Both the position numbers and the translations under genes were made by a program. The notes below the pieces were generated by a model. It saw only the letters and a program-made list of their open reading frames with translations. It was not told where the DNA came from and did no database searches. Below, piece after piece: positions 51,758-60,779 of a stretch of DNA of 64,000 nt. Every line of letters starts with the position of its first letter. Position 1 is the first letter of the stretch. Source of the DNA: Alphaproteobacteria bacterium (lineage in GTDB: Bacteria > Myxococcota_A > UBA796 > GCA-2862545). The stretch covers positions 1-64,000 of the forward strand of contig JACKEQ010000008.1 of NCBI GenBank assembly GCA_020632885.1, written 5' to 3'.

Positions 51758-53263
51758 TCAGCCGAGGGCCAGGAAGAGCCCCAGCGCGATCGACCGCGCC
51801 ACGAGGGCCGGCAGCACGCCCTCCCGCGCGACCCAGCCCAGCGCGAGCCCGGTCACCAGGCCCGCCAGCGGGTCGAGGGGCGCGATGGCGACGGTGAAGG
51901 CGAGGGCGGCGGGCACCAGACCGGCGCGGGCCTGCAGCCAGCCGCGGAACCAGAGCTCCTGCGCCACCAGGACGAGCGGGGCCGCCAGGCTCACGGGCGC
52001 GAGACCGAGGTCGAGGCGGGCCGCCGCCTCCACCAACCAGGGGTTCTGCACGGGCAGCCCGGGGAGGTGCCACGAGGCCCAGACCACCCCGGCGGCCGCC
52101 AGGGTGGTGAGCGCCGGACGTCCCACGCGGGGGAGCATCCGCGGATCGTGGGCCCGGACGAAGCGGATGACGCCCATCGTGAGCAGCATGACGCTCCCGG
52201 CCACCAGACCCCGCCAGGGGTGGAGCAGGGCCGTCATCTGCGGGTTCCCGGCCCATCCCCAGAGCACCGGGCCCGGCAGCAGGGAGGCCCAGAGGGCCGC
52301 CGCCAGGGCTCCATCGGGGATGGCGGCCCAGGGGCTCACGCCGTGGGGCTCGCGCGGGGTGGGGTGCTCCTCGAGGTCGCGGGCCGTGCCGGAGAGGAGG
52401 AGGGCGGTGGTGACGGCGGACGTGACCAGGGCCACGGCGCTGTAGACGGGCTGCCCCGACCAGAGGTCACCGGCGACCATCAGCGCGCCACCGAGGGGCA
52501 CCAACGCCGCCCCGAGGTCCGTGAAGCTGGCGAGCATCCAGGCGAGGAGGCCCGTGCCGCCGAGCACGGCGGGCATCACCCGCAGGCTCACGCTCGTCCC
52601 GGCGACGACGTCCTCGGTGCGCCGCACGAGCCACAGGCCCAGCGCGACCGTCAGACCCGGCACCACGGGCATCGCGAGCATCCAGGCCCCCGGCTCCACC
52701 CGACCCGAGGCGAGGGCCGCGGCGCTGGCGGTGAGCGCGCCCACCGTCCCGAACCCGGTCCAAGCGAGCCACTTGCCGAGCACGATCTCCATGCGGGTGA
52801 CGGCCGCCGAGAGGAGGGCCTGGAGGGTGTGGCGCGCCCGCTCGCCGCCGATGGACCCCGACACGGCGCCCGTGAGCGTGGAGGCGCTCACGAGGGCCAG
52901 GAGCAGCGTGCGGCCCGGGATCCGCGTGGGGGGATGGAGCTCCTCGACCACCACCGCGGGATGCCCGTCGTCGAGGGCCGCCCGGAGCTCGGGAAGCACG
53001 CGGTAGGCGAACACGAGCTCCACGCCGTCGACCTGCCGGAAGCCCGTGCCCGCGTCGCCCTGCACCACGCCCGGGACCGCGAGCACCCGCTCGGGGACCT
53101 CGCCGCGCACCGGGATGGCGTCGAGGGCCTCTGGCGCGCGTCCGATGATGGCGATGGGCAGGAGGAGCGCGAGGCTCACGATGGGCAGACCGAGCCCCGC
53201 CCGCCCCTTCAGCTCGGAGCGCAGGTCGCGCGCGGCGATGGCGAGGACGGGTCCCGGGCGCAT
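51758..53263 (-). CDS. ABC-2-type permease fused to a degenerate CPBP-like protease domain
   Basis: 501 residues from an ATG at 53263 (TGATG overlap with the previous gene). N-terminal ~300 residues: ABC-2 permease with one N-terminal span, an extracytoplasmic loop and then a five-span bundle (GGERARHTLQALLSAAVTRM is the typical coupling loop). C-terminal ~200 residues look like a CPBP (CAAX protease/bacteriocin-processing) domain: LVAQELWFRGWLQARAGLVP. The usual E-E-x-x-x-R is Q-E-x-x-F-R here, and the second-motif His is replaced (LVARSIALGLF), so proteolysis is doubtful. NatB/NatA-like export with an attached inactive protease domain is plausible. Confidence 0.82.
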   Translation of the reverse strand: MRPGPVLAIAARDLRSELKGRAGLGLPIVSLALLLPIAIIGRAPEALDAIPVRGEVPERVLAVPGVVQGDAGTGFRQVDGVELVFAYRVLPELRAALDDGHPAVVVEELHPPTRIPGRTLLLALVSASTLTGAVSGSIGGERARHTLQALLSAAVTRMEIVLGKWLAWTGFGTVGALTASAAALASGRVEPGAWMLAMPVVPGLTVALGLWLVRRTEDVVAGTSVSLRVMPAVLGGTGLLAWMLASFTDLGAALVPLGGALMVAGDLWSGQPVYSAVALVTSAVTTALLLSGTARDLEEHPTPREPHGVSPWAAIPDGALAAALWASLLPGPVLWGWAGNPQMTALLHPWRGLVAGSVMLLTMGVIRFVRAHDPRMLPRVGRPALTTLAAAGVVWASWHLPGLPVQNPWLVEAAARLDLGLAPVSLAAPLVLVAQELWFRGWLQARAGLVPAALAFTVAIAPLDPLAGLVTGLALGWVAREGVLPALVARSIALGLFLALG

Positions 53264-54198
53264 CAGGACCTCGCCGACCGCAGGGTGAACATCCCGACCG
53301 CGAGCCCGCCGAGGGCGCAGGCGGATCCGAGCGCGGTCCAGCCGTCCCCACCGGCCAGCAGGCTCGCGATGGGCACGTGCCGCGCGACCCCCGGCGCCAG
53401 GAGCCCGAGCCCGGCGAGCAGCGTGGCCACGGTGAGCCCGGTGGCCAGGGGCCCGCTGAAGCCGTTCTTCAGGCCGCCCCGCCCGATCACGAGGAGCCCG
53501 ACCGCCACGCCCCCCGAGCAGGCGGCGAACCCGTTCCGGGTGACCGGGCCGGCGTCCGAGACCCCGAGGATCGCGTGGAGCACGAGGATGGCGAGCCCGT
53601 AGTGCAGCGCCAGCACGAAGGTCCCCGCGAGCCAACGGGAGGCCCCGTGGATCCAGCGTGCCGTGCCCGTGGCGAGCTGCGCCTCGAGGGTGCCGTCGTC
53701 GCGGTCGCGGGCCACCACCGCGGCCCCGAACACCACGCCGAACAGCACGAAGAGCACGCCGATGACGCCCATCACGCGCCCTCCCTGCTCCTCGTTCGCG
53801 TTCGGGGGGATCGCGGGACCCATCCGCCACCGGGCGCCCTTGGCCTCGCGGAGCACCCGCTCCACCTGGAGGGTGCGCCCGCGTGCCGCCGACACCCAGA
53901 GCGTGTCGCCGTCGGTGGCGTAGCGGTAGCCCCCGGTCAGCACGGCGTCGCGGGGCGCTTCGACGGGGACGGTGGTGAAGCCCTCGTCCTTCAGGCGCTC
54001 GACCACCTCGGTGGGCGTGGAGGGCCCCACACCCACCGGCCAGTCACCCTCCAGCCAGACGTAGGCGAACACCGTGAGCATCAGGGTCAGCGGCACCAAC
54101 GCCACCGGCCAGAGCAGCGAGCGGACGACCTGCGGCTCGCGCAGGAGACGGCGCACGAGGTCGATCGTGAGCCACGCGAGCGCGCGGAGGTCGCTCAT
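53263..54198 (-). CDS. ABC-2-type transporter permease
   Basis: 311 residues. One N-terminal span (LLWPVALVPLTLMLTVFAYV), a ~140-residue loop, then about five spans (VMGVIGVLFVLFGVVFGAAV; FVLALHYGLAILVLHAIL; LLAGLGLLAPGVARHV). The AVVARDRDDGTLEAQLATGTA segment is the ABC-2/NatB-type coupling region. It lies between the ATPase gene (4-nt overlap) and the CPBP-fused permease, so the three encode one heteromeric exporter. Substrate unknown. Confidence 0.85.
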   Translation of the reverse strand: MSDLRALAWLTIDLVRRLLREPQVVRSLLWPVALVPLTLMLTVFAYVWLEGDWPVGVGPSTPTEVVERLKDEGFTTVPVEAPRDAVLTGGYRYATDGDTLWVSAARGRTLQVERVLREAKGARWRMGPAIPPNANEEQGGRVMGVIGVLFVLFGVVFGAAVVARDRDDGTLEAQLATGTARWIHGASRWLAGTFVLALHYGLAILVLHAILGVSDAGPVTRNGFAACSGGVAVGLLVIGRGGLKNGFSGPLATGLTVATLLAGLGLLAPGVARHVPIASLLAGGDGWTALGSACALGGLAVGMFTLRSARS

Positions 54199-54926
54199 TC
54201 GCCGCCCGTGAGGGCGATGAAGGCGTCGTCGAGGGTGGTGGCCCCCGCCGTGGCGAGCACCTCCGCGAGGGTGCCCTCGGCCACCAGGCGACCCTGGCTG
54301 ATGACCCCGATCCGGTCGACCACGCGCTCCACCTCGCCCATGATGTGCGACGAGAGCACCACCGCCTTCCCGGAGGCCGCCTGCTGGCGCACGAGGGCGA
54401 GCACCTCGCGGCGGCCCGGCACGTCGAGGCCATCGGTCGGCTCGTCGAGGAGGAGGACGGCGGGGTCGTGCACGAGGGCCCGCGCGAGCACCACGCGGCG
54501 CTTCATGCCCGTGGAGAGCTCCCCGCAGGCACGGTCGGCGTACCGGATGGCCCCCACGGCCTCGAGCAGGGCGTCCGCGCGCTCCCTCGGGCTGGCGACA
54601 CCCTGGATGCGGGCGAACAACCGCACCACCTCCCGACCCGTGAGACACTCGGGCAGCCCGGCCTCGGCGGGGACGTACGCGAGGCGCCGCCGGACCTCCA
54701 GAGGGTCGGCCCGCAGGGACACCCCTGCGATCTCGGCGTCGCCCTCGTCGGGGGAGAGCAGCGTGGCCAGCATGCGCAGGGTGGTGGTCTTGCCGGCGCC
54801 GTTGGGCCCGAGCATTCCGTACACCTCGCCCGGGCGGATCGCGAGCGAGAGGTGATCGACGGCGAGGAAGGCTCCGCGCTCGGCGGTGTCGAAGCGCTTC
54901 ACCAGGCTCTTGACGACGATGGACAA
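54195..54926 (-). CDS. ABC transporter ATP-binding protein
   Basis: 243 residues from the TTG at 54926 (MSIVVKSLVKRFDT), GGGGA just upstream. Walker A GPNGAGKTTTLRML, signature LSTGMKRRVVLARAL, Walker B VLLLDEPTDGLD and H-loop VVLSSHIMGEVE are all intact. It is the cytoplasmic engine for the two following permeases. Longer starts would extend into the divergent gene and have no ABC-like sequence. Confidence 0.93.
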   Translation of the reverse strand: MSIVVKSLVKRFDTAERGAFLAVDHLSLAIRPGEVYGMLGPNGAGKTTTLRMLATLLSPDEGDAEIAGVSLRADPLEVRRRLAYVPAEAGLPECLTGREVVRLFARIQGVASPRERADALLEAVGAIRYADRACGELSTGMKRRVVLARALVHDPAVLLLDEPTDGLDVPGRREVLALVRQQAASGKAVVLSSHIMGEVERVVDRIGVISQGRLVAEGTLAEVLATAGATTLDDAFIALTGGE

Positions 54927-54969
54927 GCGCGGATCCCCAGGAACGATCGCCAGGCGGTAAGGTAGCGCG

Positions 54970-55698
54970 GTGCACGACCTCCAGAGCTGGCCGCGGCGAT
55001 CGTACACCGGGAACGTCGGTGCGCCCGCCCCCGTGTGGGTGGTGCTCGGCAGCTTCCAGCCCCTGCGGCTCGATTCCGCGCAGTACCGCACGCAGGGGCT
55101 CCCGGACGGCATGCAGATGCTGAAGGTGCTCAAGGGGCAGCGCGGCTTCCCGGACCACGTGTTCCAGGCCACCTGGGCCGAGATGGCCAACCAGGACCAC
55201 CCGGGCCTGCTCGCCCAGGCCCGCGAGGCTCCGGAGGCCTGGCTCCTCGAGGGCACCGTCCAGGACGGCACGTCCCTCGACTACCTCCGCGATCTGATCG
55301 GCCTGGTCGCCTGCCTGTTCGACCGTGGCGCGCGCGCGGTGGTGGACGTCCTGGCCTTCAAGTGGTGGGACCGCGAGAGCTTCCTGCACCAGCTCTGGAT
55401 GCCGCGCCGTCCCATGCCCTTCCAGCACGTCACGATCCTCGCGTCGCCCCGTCCCGACGGGCTCCTCTGGGTGCACACGCGCGGGATGCGCCTGTTCGGC
55501 CGCCCCGACGTCTCCGTCCCCCGGGTCGAGCCCGCCGACGTCGAGCGGGTGACCGAGGCCCTGAACGACCTCATCGTGCTCTTCACCGAAGGGGGCTGGC
55601 TGCCGGACGGCAGCGCCCTCGCCGGGGGGACCGCCCGTCTCCGCGGCGGCCTCGAAGACCCCGGCTTCCACAACACCTACCTCGAGGTGGTCCGTTGA
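54970..55698 (+). CDS. Unknown soluble protein
   Basis: 242 residues from a GTG at 54970, 43 bp from the divergent ABC gene. No signal or membrane span. Trp- and Phe-rich phrases such as VVDVLAFKWWDRESFLHQLW and LLWVHTRGMRLFGRPDVSV are distinctive and suggest a real conserved family, but it was not identified. It is followed with overlap by a lipoprotein gene (TTGA), so the two are co-translated. Confidence 0.62.
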   Translation: MHDLQSWPRRSYTGNVGAPAPVWVVLGSFQPLRLDSAQYRTQGLPDGMQMLKVLKGQRGFPDHVFQATWAEMANQDHPGLLAQAREAPEAWLLEGTVQDGTSLDYLRDLIGLVACLFDRGARAVVDVLAFKWWDRESFLHQLWMPRRPMPFQHVTILASPRPDGLLWVHTRGMRLFGRPDVSVPRVEPADVERVTEALNDLIVLFTEGGWLPDGSALAGGTARLRGGLEDPGFHNTYLEVVR

Positions 55699-57755
55699 CC
55701 CTGCTCTTGTCCCTCTTGCTGGCCTGCCAGGCCGACCTCGCCCACGATCCGAGCTTCGCGGCCGCCTCGCAGGACCCTGCGGGCACGTTCGCCCTGCGCG
55801 TGCCCGGTCCGATGCGGGTCGGCGAGGTCATGCCGCTCGAGGTGACCGTGGATGCCGCACAGCAGATCCGGATCCAGGCCGCCGTGGGCAGCCCGGGCGG
55901 GCGCCCGGGTACGGACGTCTGGCGCGCCGTGCCCGCGGATGGGGTGCGCGATCCGTCCGCCTACTGGGAGGACTTCTCGGCGTTCACGGTGAACGCGCGC
56001 GCCGGCGTGGCTCGAGGGGAGTCCACGACGTTCCAGATCCTCCTCGACCAGGAGGTGCAGATCACGCAGCCCGGCCGGTACGCCGTACAGCTCGAGACCG
56101 TGCGGATCGAGGACCGCGCGCTGATCCTGCCCCCGGTGGCCTTCGAGGTGCTGCCCCGGGACCCCGCAGCGGACGCGAAGCGGCTCGAGGAGGCGAAGAA
56201 GGCCCTGGAGACGGTGAAGGGTGCGGACAGGCTGCCGCACTTCCACGCCCTCCGGGCCCTCGGCGACACCGCGACGCTCGACGCGGCCATCGCGGCGGTG
56301 CAGTCGGAGACCCCGGACCGCGAGTGGGTGGTGGTGCTCCACACGCACCCGGACCCTGACGCCGTGGAGAAGCGGCTGGTGGAGGTGGTCACGTCGCCCA
56401 CCGGTGTCGTCACGGCCGAGGTCCTCGAGGCCCTGGTGGCCGTGCGCTACGACCGGGCGCACCCCCGCGCCCTCGATCCCGAGCCGAGCCCGGCGGAGGT
56501 CCCGCAGCTCAAGGCCTTCAACGTCCAGCGTGCCGAGCGTCGCGACAGTGTGAAGCAGCTCGAAGCCGAGGCCGTGGGGGAGGTCCTCGCGGCTCTGCCG
56601 GGCAAGACGGGCTCGGTGTCCCGCACGGTCGAGGCGGTGTCGAAGTCGGGCTTCGCCACGGCCGATGCGCCCTGGCGGGAGACGTGGCTGGCGGCCCTCC
56701 GCGCCCACCTCCACGAGACCGATCCCACCTTCCAGGCGCTCGTGCTCCAGAACCGCTGGGAGGTCGTGTCGGACCCTGCGGCGGCGGAGTCGGTCGCGAA
56801 GATCGCCGCCACTCCGGGCGTCGCTGGCGACCTCGCCCTCCGGCGGCTCGTGCAGCTCGACCCCGAGCGGGGGCGGGCGGCCGCCGTCGCCCGGTTCACC
56901 ACGGCCGACGTCGTGGCTTCGGAGGAGGGCGAGCGGGTGCTCCTCGGCCTCGACGGGCTCGACCCCGCCGGGGCTGCAGCCCTCGTGGCGGCCCTCGGGG
57001 CCCACCCGGAGTCTGCCCACCTGGCGCGCCTGGCCGCGCGCTTCCTCGATGCCTCCCACGCGGGGGCCGTGGTGGCCGCCCTCGACGCCCTCCCGCCCCA
57101 CGCGGGGGACGACGTGCGCGGTGCCTACGCAGCCTGGCTGATGAACACCGGCGTCCGGCCGGATCGCCTCGCCGCCCTGCTGGCGTCCCGTGAGGCCGGG
57201 CATCCCCAGCTCCTCCAGCACGTGGCGCGCTCCATCCGCGACCCCGAGCCCCTCGTGAAGATCGCCATGCGCGACCTGTTGGAGGACGACCTGGCCCTGG
57301 AGCTCGCCGCCGCCGAGGTCATCGCGGAGCACGCGCCCAAGAAGGTGGTCCCGCTCCTCGAGCTGGCGCTGAAGGACGCGCCCCTGGCCCGGGAGAAGGC
57401 CATCATCGTGGCCCTCTTCACCGCGCGGAACTGGGTGGTGCCCAAGGAGTTCCGGGCCCGGATCCTCGAGGGTCTCGAGGAGAAGCAGGCCATCTACATC
57501 GCGGAGAACGCGACGGTGGGCACGACGGACATCTCCCGCCTGCACGCCAGGCTCCTGGACGGCGTGCCGGTCCTCGAGGTGAATGGGCGTGACTACGTGG
57601 GGGCGAACGCCATCAAGGCCAAGCTGTCCCAGTTCCCGCCCGGCGTGCCCGTGAAGATCGCCTTCCGCGACGTCAGCGCGACGGAGGCCGGCCCGCTGCT
57701 GTACCCGCTGGTGCACGAGTCCGGGCTGGACCTCTGGGTGCCCAAGGGCGGCTGA
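55695..57755 (+). CDS. Large lipoprotein with HEAT-like repeats
   Basis: 686 residues from a TTG that overlaps the previous stop. Leader MTLLLSLLLAC: 11 residues to the lipid Cys, no positive charge. Residues ~25-150 look like a beta domain (FALRVPGPMRVGEVMPLEVT; PGRYAVQLETVRIEDRALIL). The long helical rest has HEAT-like units (LALRRLVQLDPERGRAAAVA; LAALLASREAGHPQLLQHVA; DPEPLVKIAMRDLLEDD). Short C-terminal beta end (VPVLEVNGRDYVGANAIKAK). Possible scaffold at the outer envelope. It ends flush with the convergent glycosyltransferase stop (TGATCA). Confidence 0.7.
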   Translation: MTLLLSLLLACQADLAHDPSFAAASQDPAGTFALRVPGPMRVGEVMPLEVTVDAAQQIRIQAAVGSPGGRPGTDVWRAVPADGVRDPSAYWEDFSAFTVNARAGVARGESTTFQILLDQEVQITQPGRYAVQLETVRIEDRALILPPVAFEVLPRDPAADAKRLEEAKKALETVKGADRLPHFHALRALGDTATLDAAIAAVQSETPDREWVVVLHTHPDPDAVEKRLVEVVTSPTGVVTAEVLEALVAVRYDRAHPRALDPEPSPAEVPQLKAFNVQRAERRDSVKQLEAEAVGEVLAALPGKTGSVSRTVEAVSKSGFATADAPWRETWLAALRAHLHETDPTFQALVLQNRWEVVSDPAAAESVAKIAATPGVAGDLALRRLVQLDPERGRAAAVARFTTADVVASEEGERVLLGLDGLDPAGAAALVAALGAHPESAHLARLAARFLDASHAGAVVAALDALPPHAGDDVRGAYAAWLMNTGVRPDRLAALLASREAGHPQLLQHVARSIRDPEPLVKIAMRDLLEDDLALELAAAEVIAEHAPKKVVPLLELALKDAPLAREKAIIVALFTARNWVVPKEFRARILEGLEEKQAIYIAENATVGTTDISRLHARLLDGVPVLEVNGRDYVGANAIKAKLSQFPPGVPVKIAFRDVSATEAGPLLYPLVHESGLDLWVPKGG

Positions 57756-58832
57756 TCATCCCCGGAGGAGCGCGTAGAGGGCCTCCAGGCGCTCCGCGCG
57801 CACGTCCCAGGTCCACTCGGCGAGGACTGCGGTACGCCCGGCCTCACCGAGGGTCCGGAGCCCCGCCGGGTCGGCGAGGAGCCCGCGCAACACGTCCTCC
57901 AGCGTTTCCGGCGTCGCGGTGACCACCCCGGGCAGGTCCACCGCGGCGGAGCGCATCATCACGGTCGGGCAGCCCACGCCGAGCTGGTTGAGGAGCTTCA
58001 CGGGAAGCCCGGTGCACTGGCGGCGGGGGATGACGGCGACGTCGGCGACGGCCAGCACGTCCATGGCGTCACGGAAGCTCGCGCTGCGCACGGCGATGAC
58101 GCCCTCGGGCAGCGGGGCGTGGGATCCGGTGACCACGACCAGGGGCACCCCGACGCCCTCCATCGCCCGGTAGAGGAGCGGCAGGTCCTGGTAGCCGTCC
58201 AGGTTGCCCGTGTAGACGACGAAGCGCGCGGGGAGCCCGAGACGCTCGTGTGCACCGGGGCGGACGCGCAGATCGTCCGGATGCAGGGCGTGGCCGACGG
58301 TGACCGTGGGCAGACCTCCCGCCTCCAGGTGGGCCCGCGCCCGCTCGGATATGGCGCAGCCGGCGTCGGAGACCCGGACGGCGAGGCGGTCGAACAGGGC
58401 GCCGACCGGCGGACCGAGCGCGCGGAACGGGGGAGGGAGGTGACTCGCCAGCTCCTCCCGCATCTCGGTGTGGAGGTCGTACACGACGGGCAGCCCGGTG
58501 CGCGCGAGCCGGGCGACGAGCGGGCCCTCCACGTTGTGGGCGTGCAGGACGTCGACGGCCTGTGTGCGACAGTAGCGGCGCACGGCCCGCGCCAGCGCGA
58601 TGTCGGCGAGGGGCCGGGACACGGACAGCCCGCCCGCGAAGGGCTTCGCGAGGGGCACCCGACGGGCACGGAGCAGCGTCACGCCCGGGATCTCCCCGCC
58701 CTGTCCGACGCCGTACACCGCGAGGGTGACCCGGTGCCCGCGCTCGACGAGCGCGCGCGCCTGACCCGCCAGGTAGACCTGGGAGCCCTGGTGGGACGGC
58801 CATGGGAACGGCCCGACGAACAGGACGTGCAT
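57756..58832 (-). CDS. GT4-type glycosyltransferase
   Basis: 358 residues, GT-B fold. N-terminal MHVLFVGPFPWPSHQGSQVYLAGQARALVERGH is the classic GT4 acceptor-side start; DVLHAHNVEGP and DLHTEMREELA follow. The donor-side domain has RFVVYTGNLDGYQDLPLLYR and CTGLPVKLLNQLGVGCPTVM, which replaces the usual E-x7-E with weaker residues. It transfers sugar from a nucleotide-sugar to a polysaccharide or lipid carrier in envelope biogenesis. There are no other sugar genes nearby; divergent from the aldehyde dehydrogenase. Confidence 0.88.
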   Translation of the reverse strand: MHVLFVGPFPWPSHQGSQVYLAGQARALVERGHRVTLAVYGVGQGGEIPGVTLLRARRVPLAKPFAGGLSVSRPLADIALARAVRRYCRTQAVDVLHAHNVEGPLVARLARTGLPVVYDLHTEMREELASHLPPPFRALGPPVGALFDRLAVRVSDAGCAISERARAHLEAGGLPTVTVGHALHPDDLRVRPGAHERLGLPARFVVYTGNLDGYQDLPLLYRAMEGVGVPLVVVTGSHAPLPEGVIAVRSASFRDAMDVLAVADVAVIPRRQCTGLPVKLLNQLGVGCPTVMMRSAAVDLPGVVTATPETLEDVLRGLLADPAGLRTLGEAGRTAVLAEWTWDVRAERLEALYALLRG

Positions 58833-58894
58833 CGGCGCCCGCTAACATTGCCCGACGCCCCCCGGGACGGTAGGTCGCGGGCCTGGAGGTCGGC

Positions 58895-60427
58895 ATGAAG
58901 CGACTGGCGAGCCTGTTGTGCGGGGAGTGGACGGACGGTGCGGGGGGCGAGCGCACCCTCGAGGACGCCGCGACGGGCGAGGGGGTGGCCACGGTCGCTT
59001 CGGGGGGGCTCGACCTGGGCGCCGCGGTGGCCTGGGGCCGTCGCGTGGGCGGCGCGAGCCTGCGGGCGATGTCGTTCGCCGAGCGTGCGGCCGTGCTGAA
59101 GGCGATGGCCGGCGTGGTCCACGAGCAGCGCGAGCACCTGATCGACGTGTCGCGGCAGGGCGGGACGACCCGCGGGGACGCGAAGTTCGACATCGACGGC
59201 GCCAGCGGCACGCTGTCCTACTACGCCTACCTCGGGAAGACGCTGGGCGATCGCAAGGTGCTGCTCGACGGTGAGGCGGAGCCCGTGCTGCGCAGCAAGC
59301 GGTTCGTCGGTCAGCACGTGCGGTTCTCCCGGCGCGGCATCGCCGTGCACATCAACGCCTTCAACTTCCCGGCGTGGGGGATGGCCGAGAAGGCCGCGGT
59401 CTCGCTGCTCGCGGGCGTCCCGCTGATCACCAAGCCGGGCACGGCGACCTCGATGCTCACGCACCGGATCGTGGAGCTCTGGCACGAGGCCGGCATCCTG
59501 CCCGAGGGGTCGGTGCAGCTGTTGATGGGCGGTGTGGGCGATCTGCTCGACCACCTCGGCCCGCAGGACGTCGTGGCGTTCACGGGCGGCTCGGAGACGG
59601 CCGCGAGCATCCGCCGTCACCCGAACCTCGTGAAGCACAACGTGGCCCTGAACATCGAGGCCGACAGCCTCAATGCCGCCGTGCTCGGCCCGGACATCGA
59701 GGTCGGCTCGGACACCTTCTTCATGTTCGTGAACGACGTGGTCCGCGACATGACCCAGAAGTGCGGCCAGAAGTGCACCGCCGTGCGGCGGATCTTCGTG
59801 CCCACGCACCTCGCGGACGCCGTCCAGGAGCACCTCGCCGACCAGCTCGGCCGCAATGCGGTCGGCGACCCCGAGGGCAAGGACACCCGGGTGGGCCCCG
59901 TGGCCAGCCGTTCCCAGCACCGGTCGGTGCAGGCCGGCATCGCGGCCCTCGAGGCGGCCACCACGAAGGTCTGGCAGGGCGAGATCCCCGACGGCGCCGG
60001 GTTCTTCGTGCGTCCGTCCCTGTTCCGCTCGGACGCTGGCCTCGACACCGCGTACGTGCACGAGCACGAGGTCTTCGGGCCCGTGGCGACGATCCTCACC
60101 TGGCCCGGCGACGTCGATGGGCTGGTGGACCTCGTGGCGGCCGGCGGGGGCGGGCTCGTCTGCTCGGTGTACAGCGACGAGGTCGGGTTCGGCGGCGATG
60201 CCGTGTCGGGGCTGGCCCCGTGGCACGGCCGCATCCTCTGGGGCTCGAAGAAGGTCCACGATCAGAGCCCCGGTCCGGGCACGGTGCTCCCGTCGTTCAT
60301 CCACGGCGGCCCCGGGAAGGCGGGCGGTGGCAGCGAGCTCGGGGGCCTGCGCGGGCTCGAGCTCTACATGCCGCGGACGGCGATCCAGGCGGATCAGGGG
60401 CTCCTGAAGCGCGTCTTCGGGGAGTGA
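58895..60427 (+). CDS. Aldehyde dehydrogenase, BoxD/PaaZ-type
   Basis: 510 residues. ALDH motifs: NAFNFPAWG (active-site Asn), LITKPGTATSMLTHR (cofactor Lys), FTGGSETAASI, NIEADSLNAAVLGPD (Glu) and MTQKCGQKCTAVRRIF (nucleophilic Cys). The LASLLCGEWTDGAG start and the YYAYLGKTLGDRKVLLDG region match the 3,4-dehydroadipyl-CoA semialdehyde dehydrogenase (BoxD) and PaaZ-N group, which oxidise the semialdehyde from aerobic benzoyl-CoA or phenylacetyl-CoA ring opening. No box or paa neighbours occur here, so the pathway cannot be confirmed; preA and an acyl-CoA dehydrogenase elsewhere in the window are not evidence for it. Confidence 0.88.
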   Translation: MKRLASLLCGEWTDGAGGERTLEDAATGEGVATVASGGLDLGAAVAWGRRVGGASLRAMSFAERAAVLKAMAGVVHEQREHLIDVSRQGGTTRGDAKFDIDGASGTLSYYAYLGKTLGDRKVLLDGEAEPVLRSKRFVGQHVRFSRRGIAVHINAFNFPAWGMAEKAAVSLLAGVPLITKPGTATSMLTHRIVELWHEAGILPEGSVQLLMGGVGDLLDHLGPQDVVAFTGGSETAASIRRHPNLVKHNVALNIEADSLNAAVLGPDIEVGSDTFFMFVNDVVRDMTQKCGQKCTAVRRIFVPTHLADAVQEHLADQLGRNAVGDPEGKDTRVGPVASRSQHRSVQAGIAALEAATTKVWQGEIPDGAGFFVRPSLFRSDAGLDTAYVHEHEVFGPVATILTWPGDVDGLVDLVAAGGGGLVCSVYSDEVGFGGDAVSGLAPWHGRILWGSKKVHDQSPGPGTVLPSFIHGGPGKAGGGSELGGLRGLELYMPRTAIQADQGLLKRVFGE

Positions 60428-60460
60428 GAGAACAAACCGAACTCGGGTTCGGATTCTCTC
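60426..60460 (+). terminator. Two-part hairpin starting at the aldehyde dehydrogenase stop
   Basis: GAGAGAA (60426-60432) pairs with TTCTCTC (60454-60460), and inside it CCGAAC (60437-60442) pairs with GTTCGG (60447-60452). A terminator or attenuator before the small membrane-protein gene; less GC-rich than its surroundings. Confidence 0.5.
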
Positions 60461-60510
60461 GAATGTCTCTCCGGTGCGGGCGTCTACGCGGCACCTTCAA
60501 CGGAGAGACC

Positions 60511-60774
60511 ATGTTCCTGCTCGCTACCCTCGTCCAGTCCGCCCACGCCGCCTCCGGGGGCGACGACATCTCGCCCACCACCCTCGGCGTCGTCATGCTG
60601 GGCGTGGGCGTGGTGATCGTGCTCTTCAGCGACGCCCGGGCCGAGCAGCAGGCAGGCATGATCGGCATGGACCCCGGCTTCGCCAAGATCCTCTACAAGG
60701 GCATGGGTGCCGTGATCGCGCTCCTGGGCCTGCTCACGGCGCTCGGCATCTTCGTGCCTGCCACGGTGGGCTGA
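60511..60774 (+). CDS. Small two-span membrane protein
   Basis: 87 residues. MFLLATLVQSAHA may be a 13-residue leader, then two hydrophobic spans: TTLGVVMLGVGVVIVLFSDA and ILYKGMGAVIALLGLLTALG. GAGAGACC upstream of the ATG at 60511 serves as ribosome site. No family is recognised. It is separated from the dehydrogenase by a hairpin and 5 nt from the convergent SDR gene stop, an exact junction that supports reality. Confidence 0.7.
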   Translation: MFLLATLVQSAHAASGGDDISPTTLGVVMLGVGVVIVLFSDARAEQQAGMIGMDPGFAKILYKGMGAVIALLGLLTALGIFVPATVG

Positions 60775-60779
60775 CCGGG

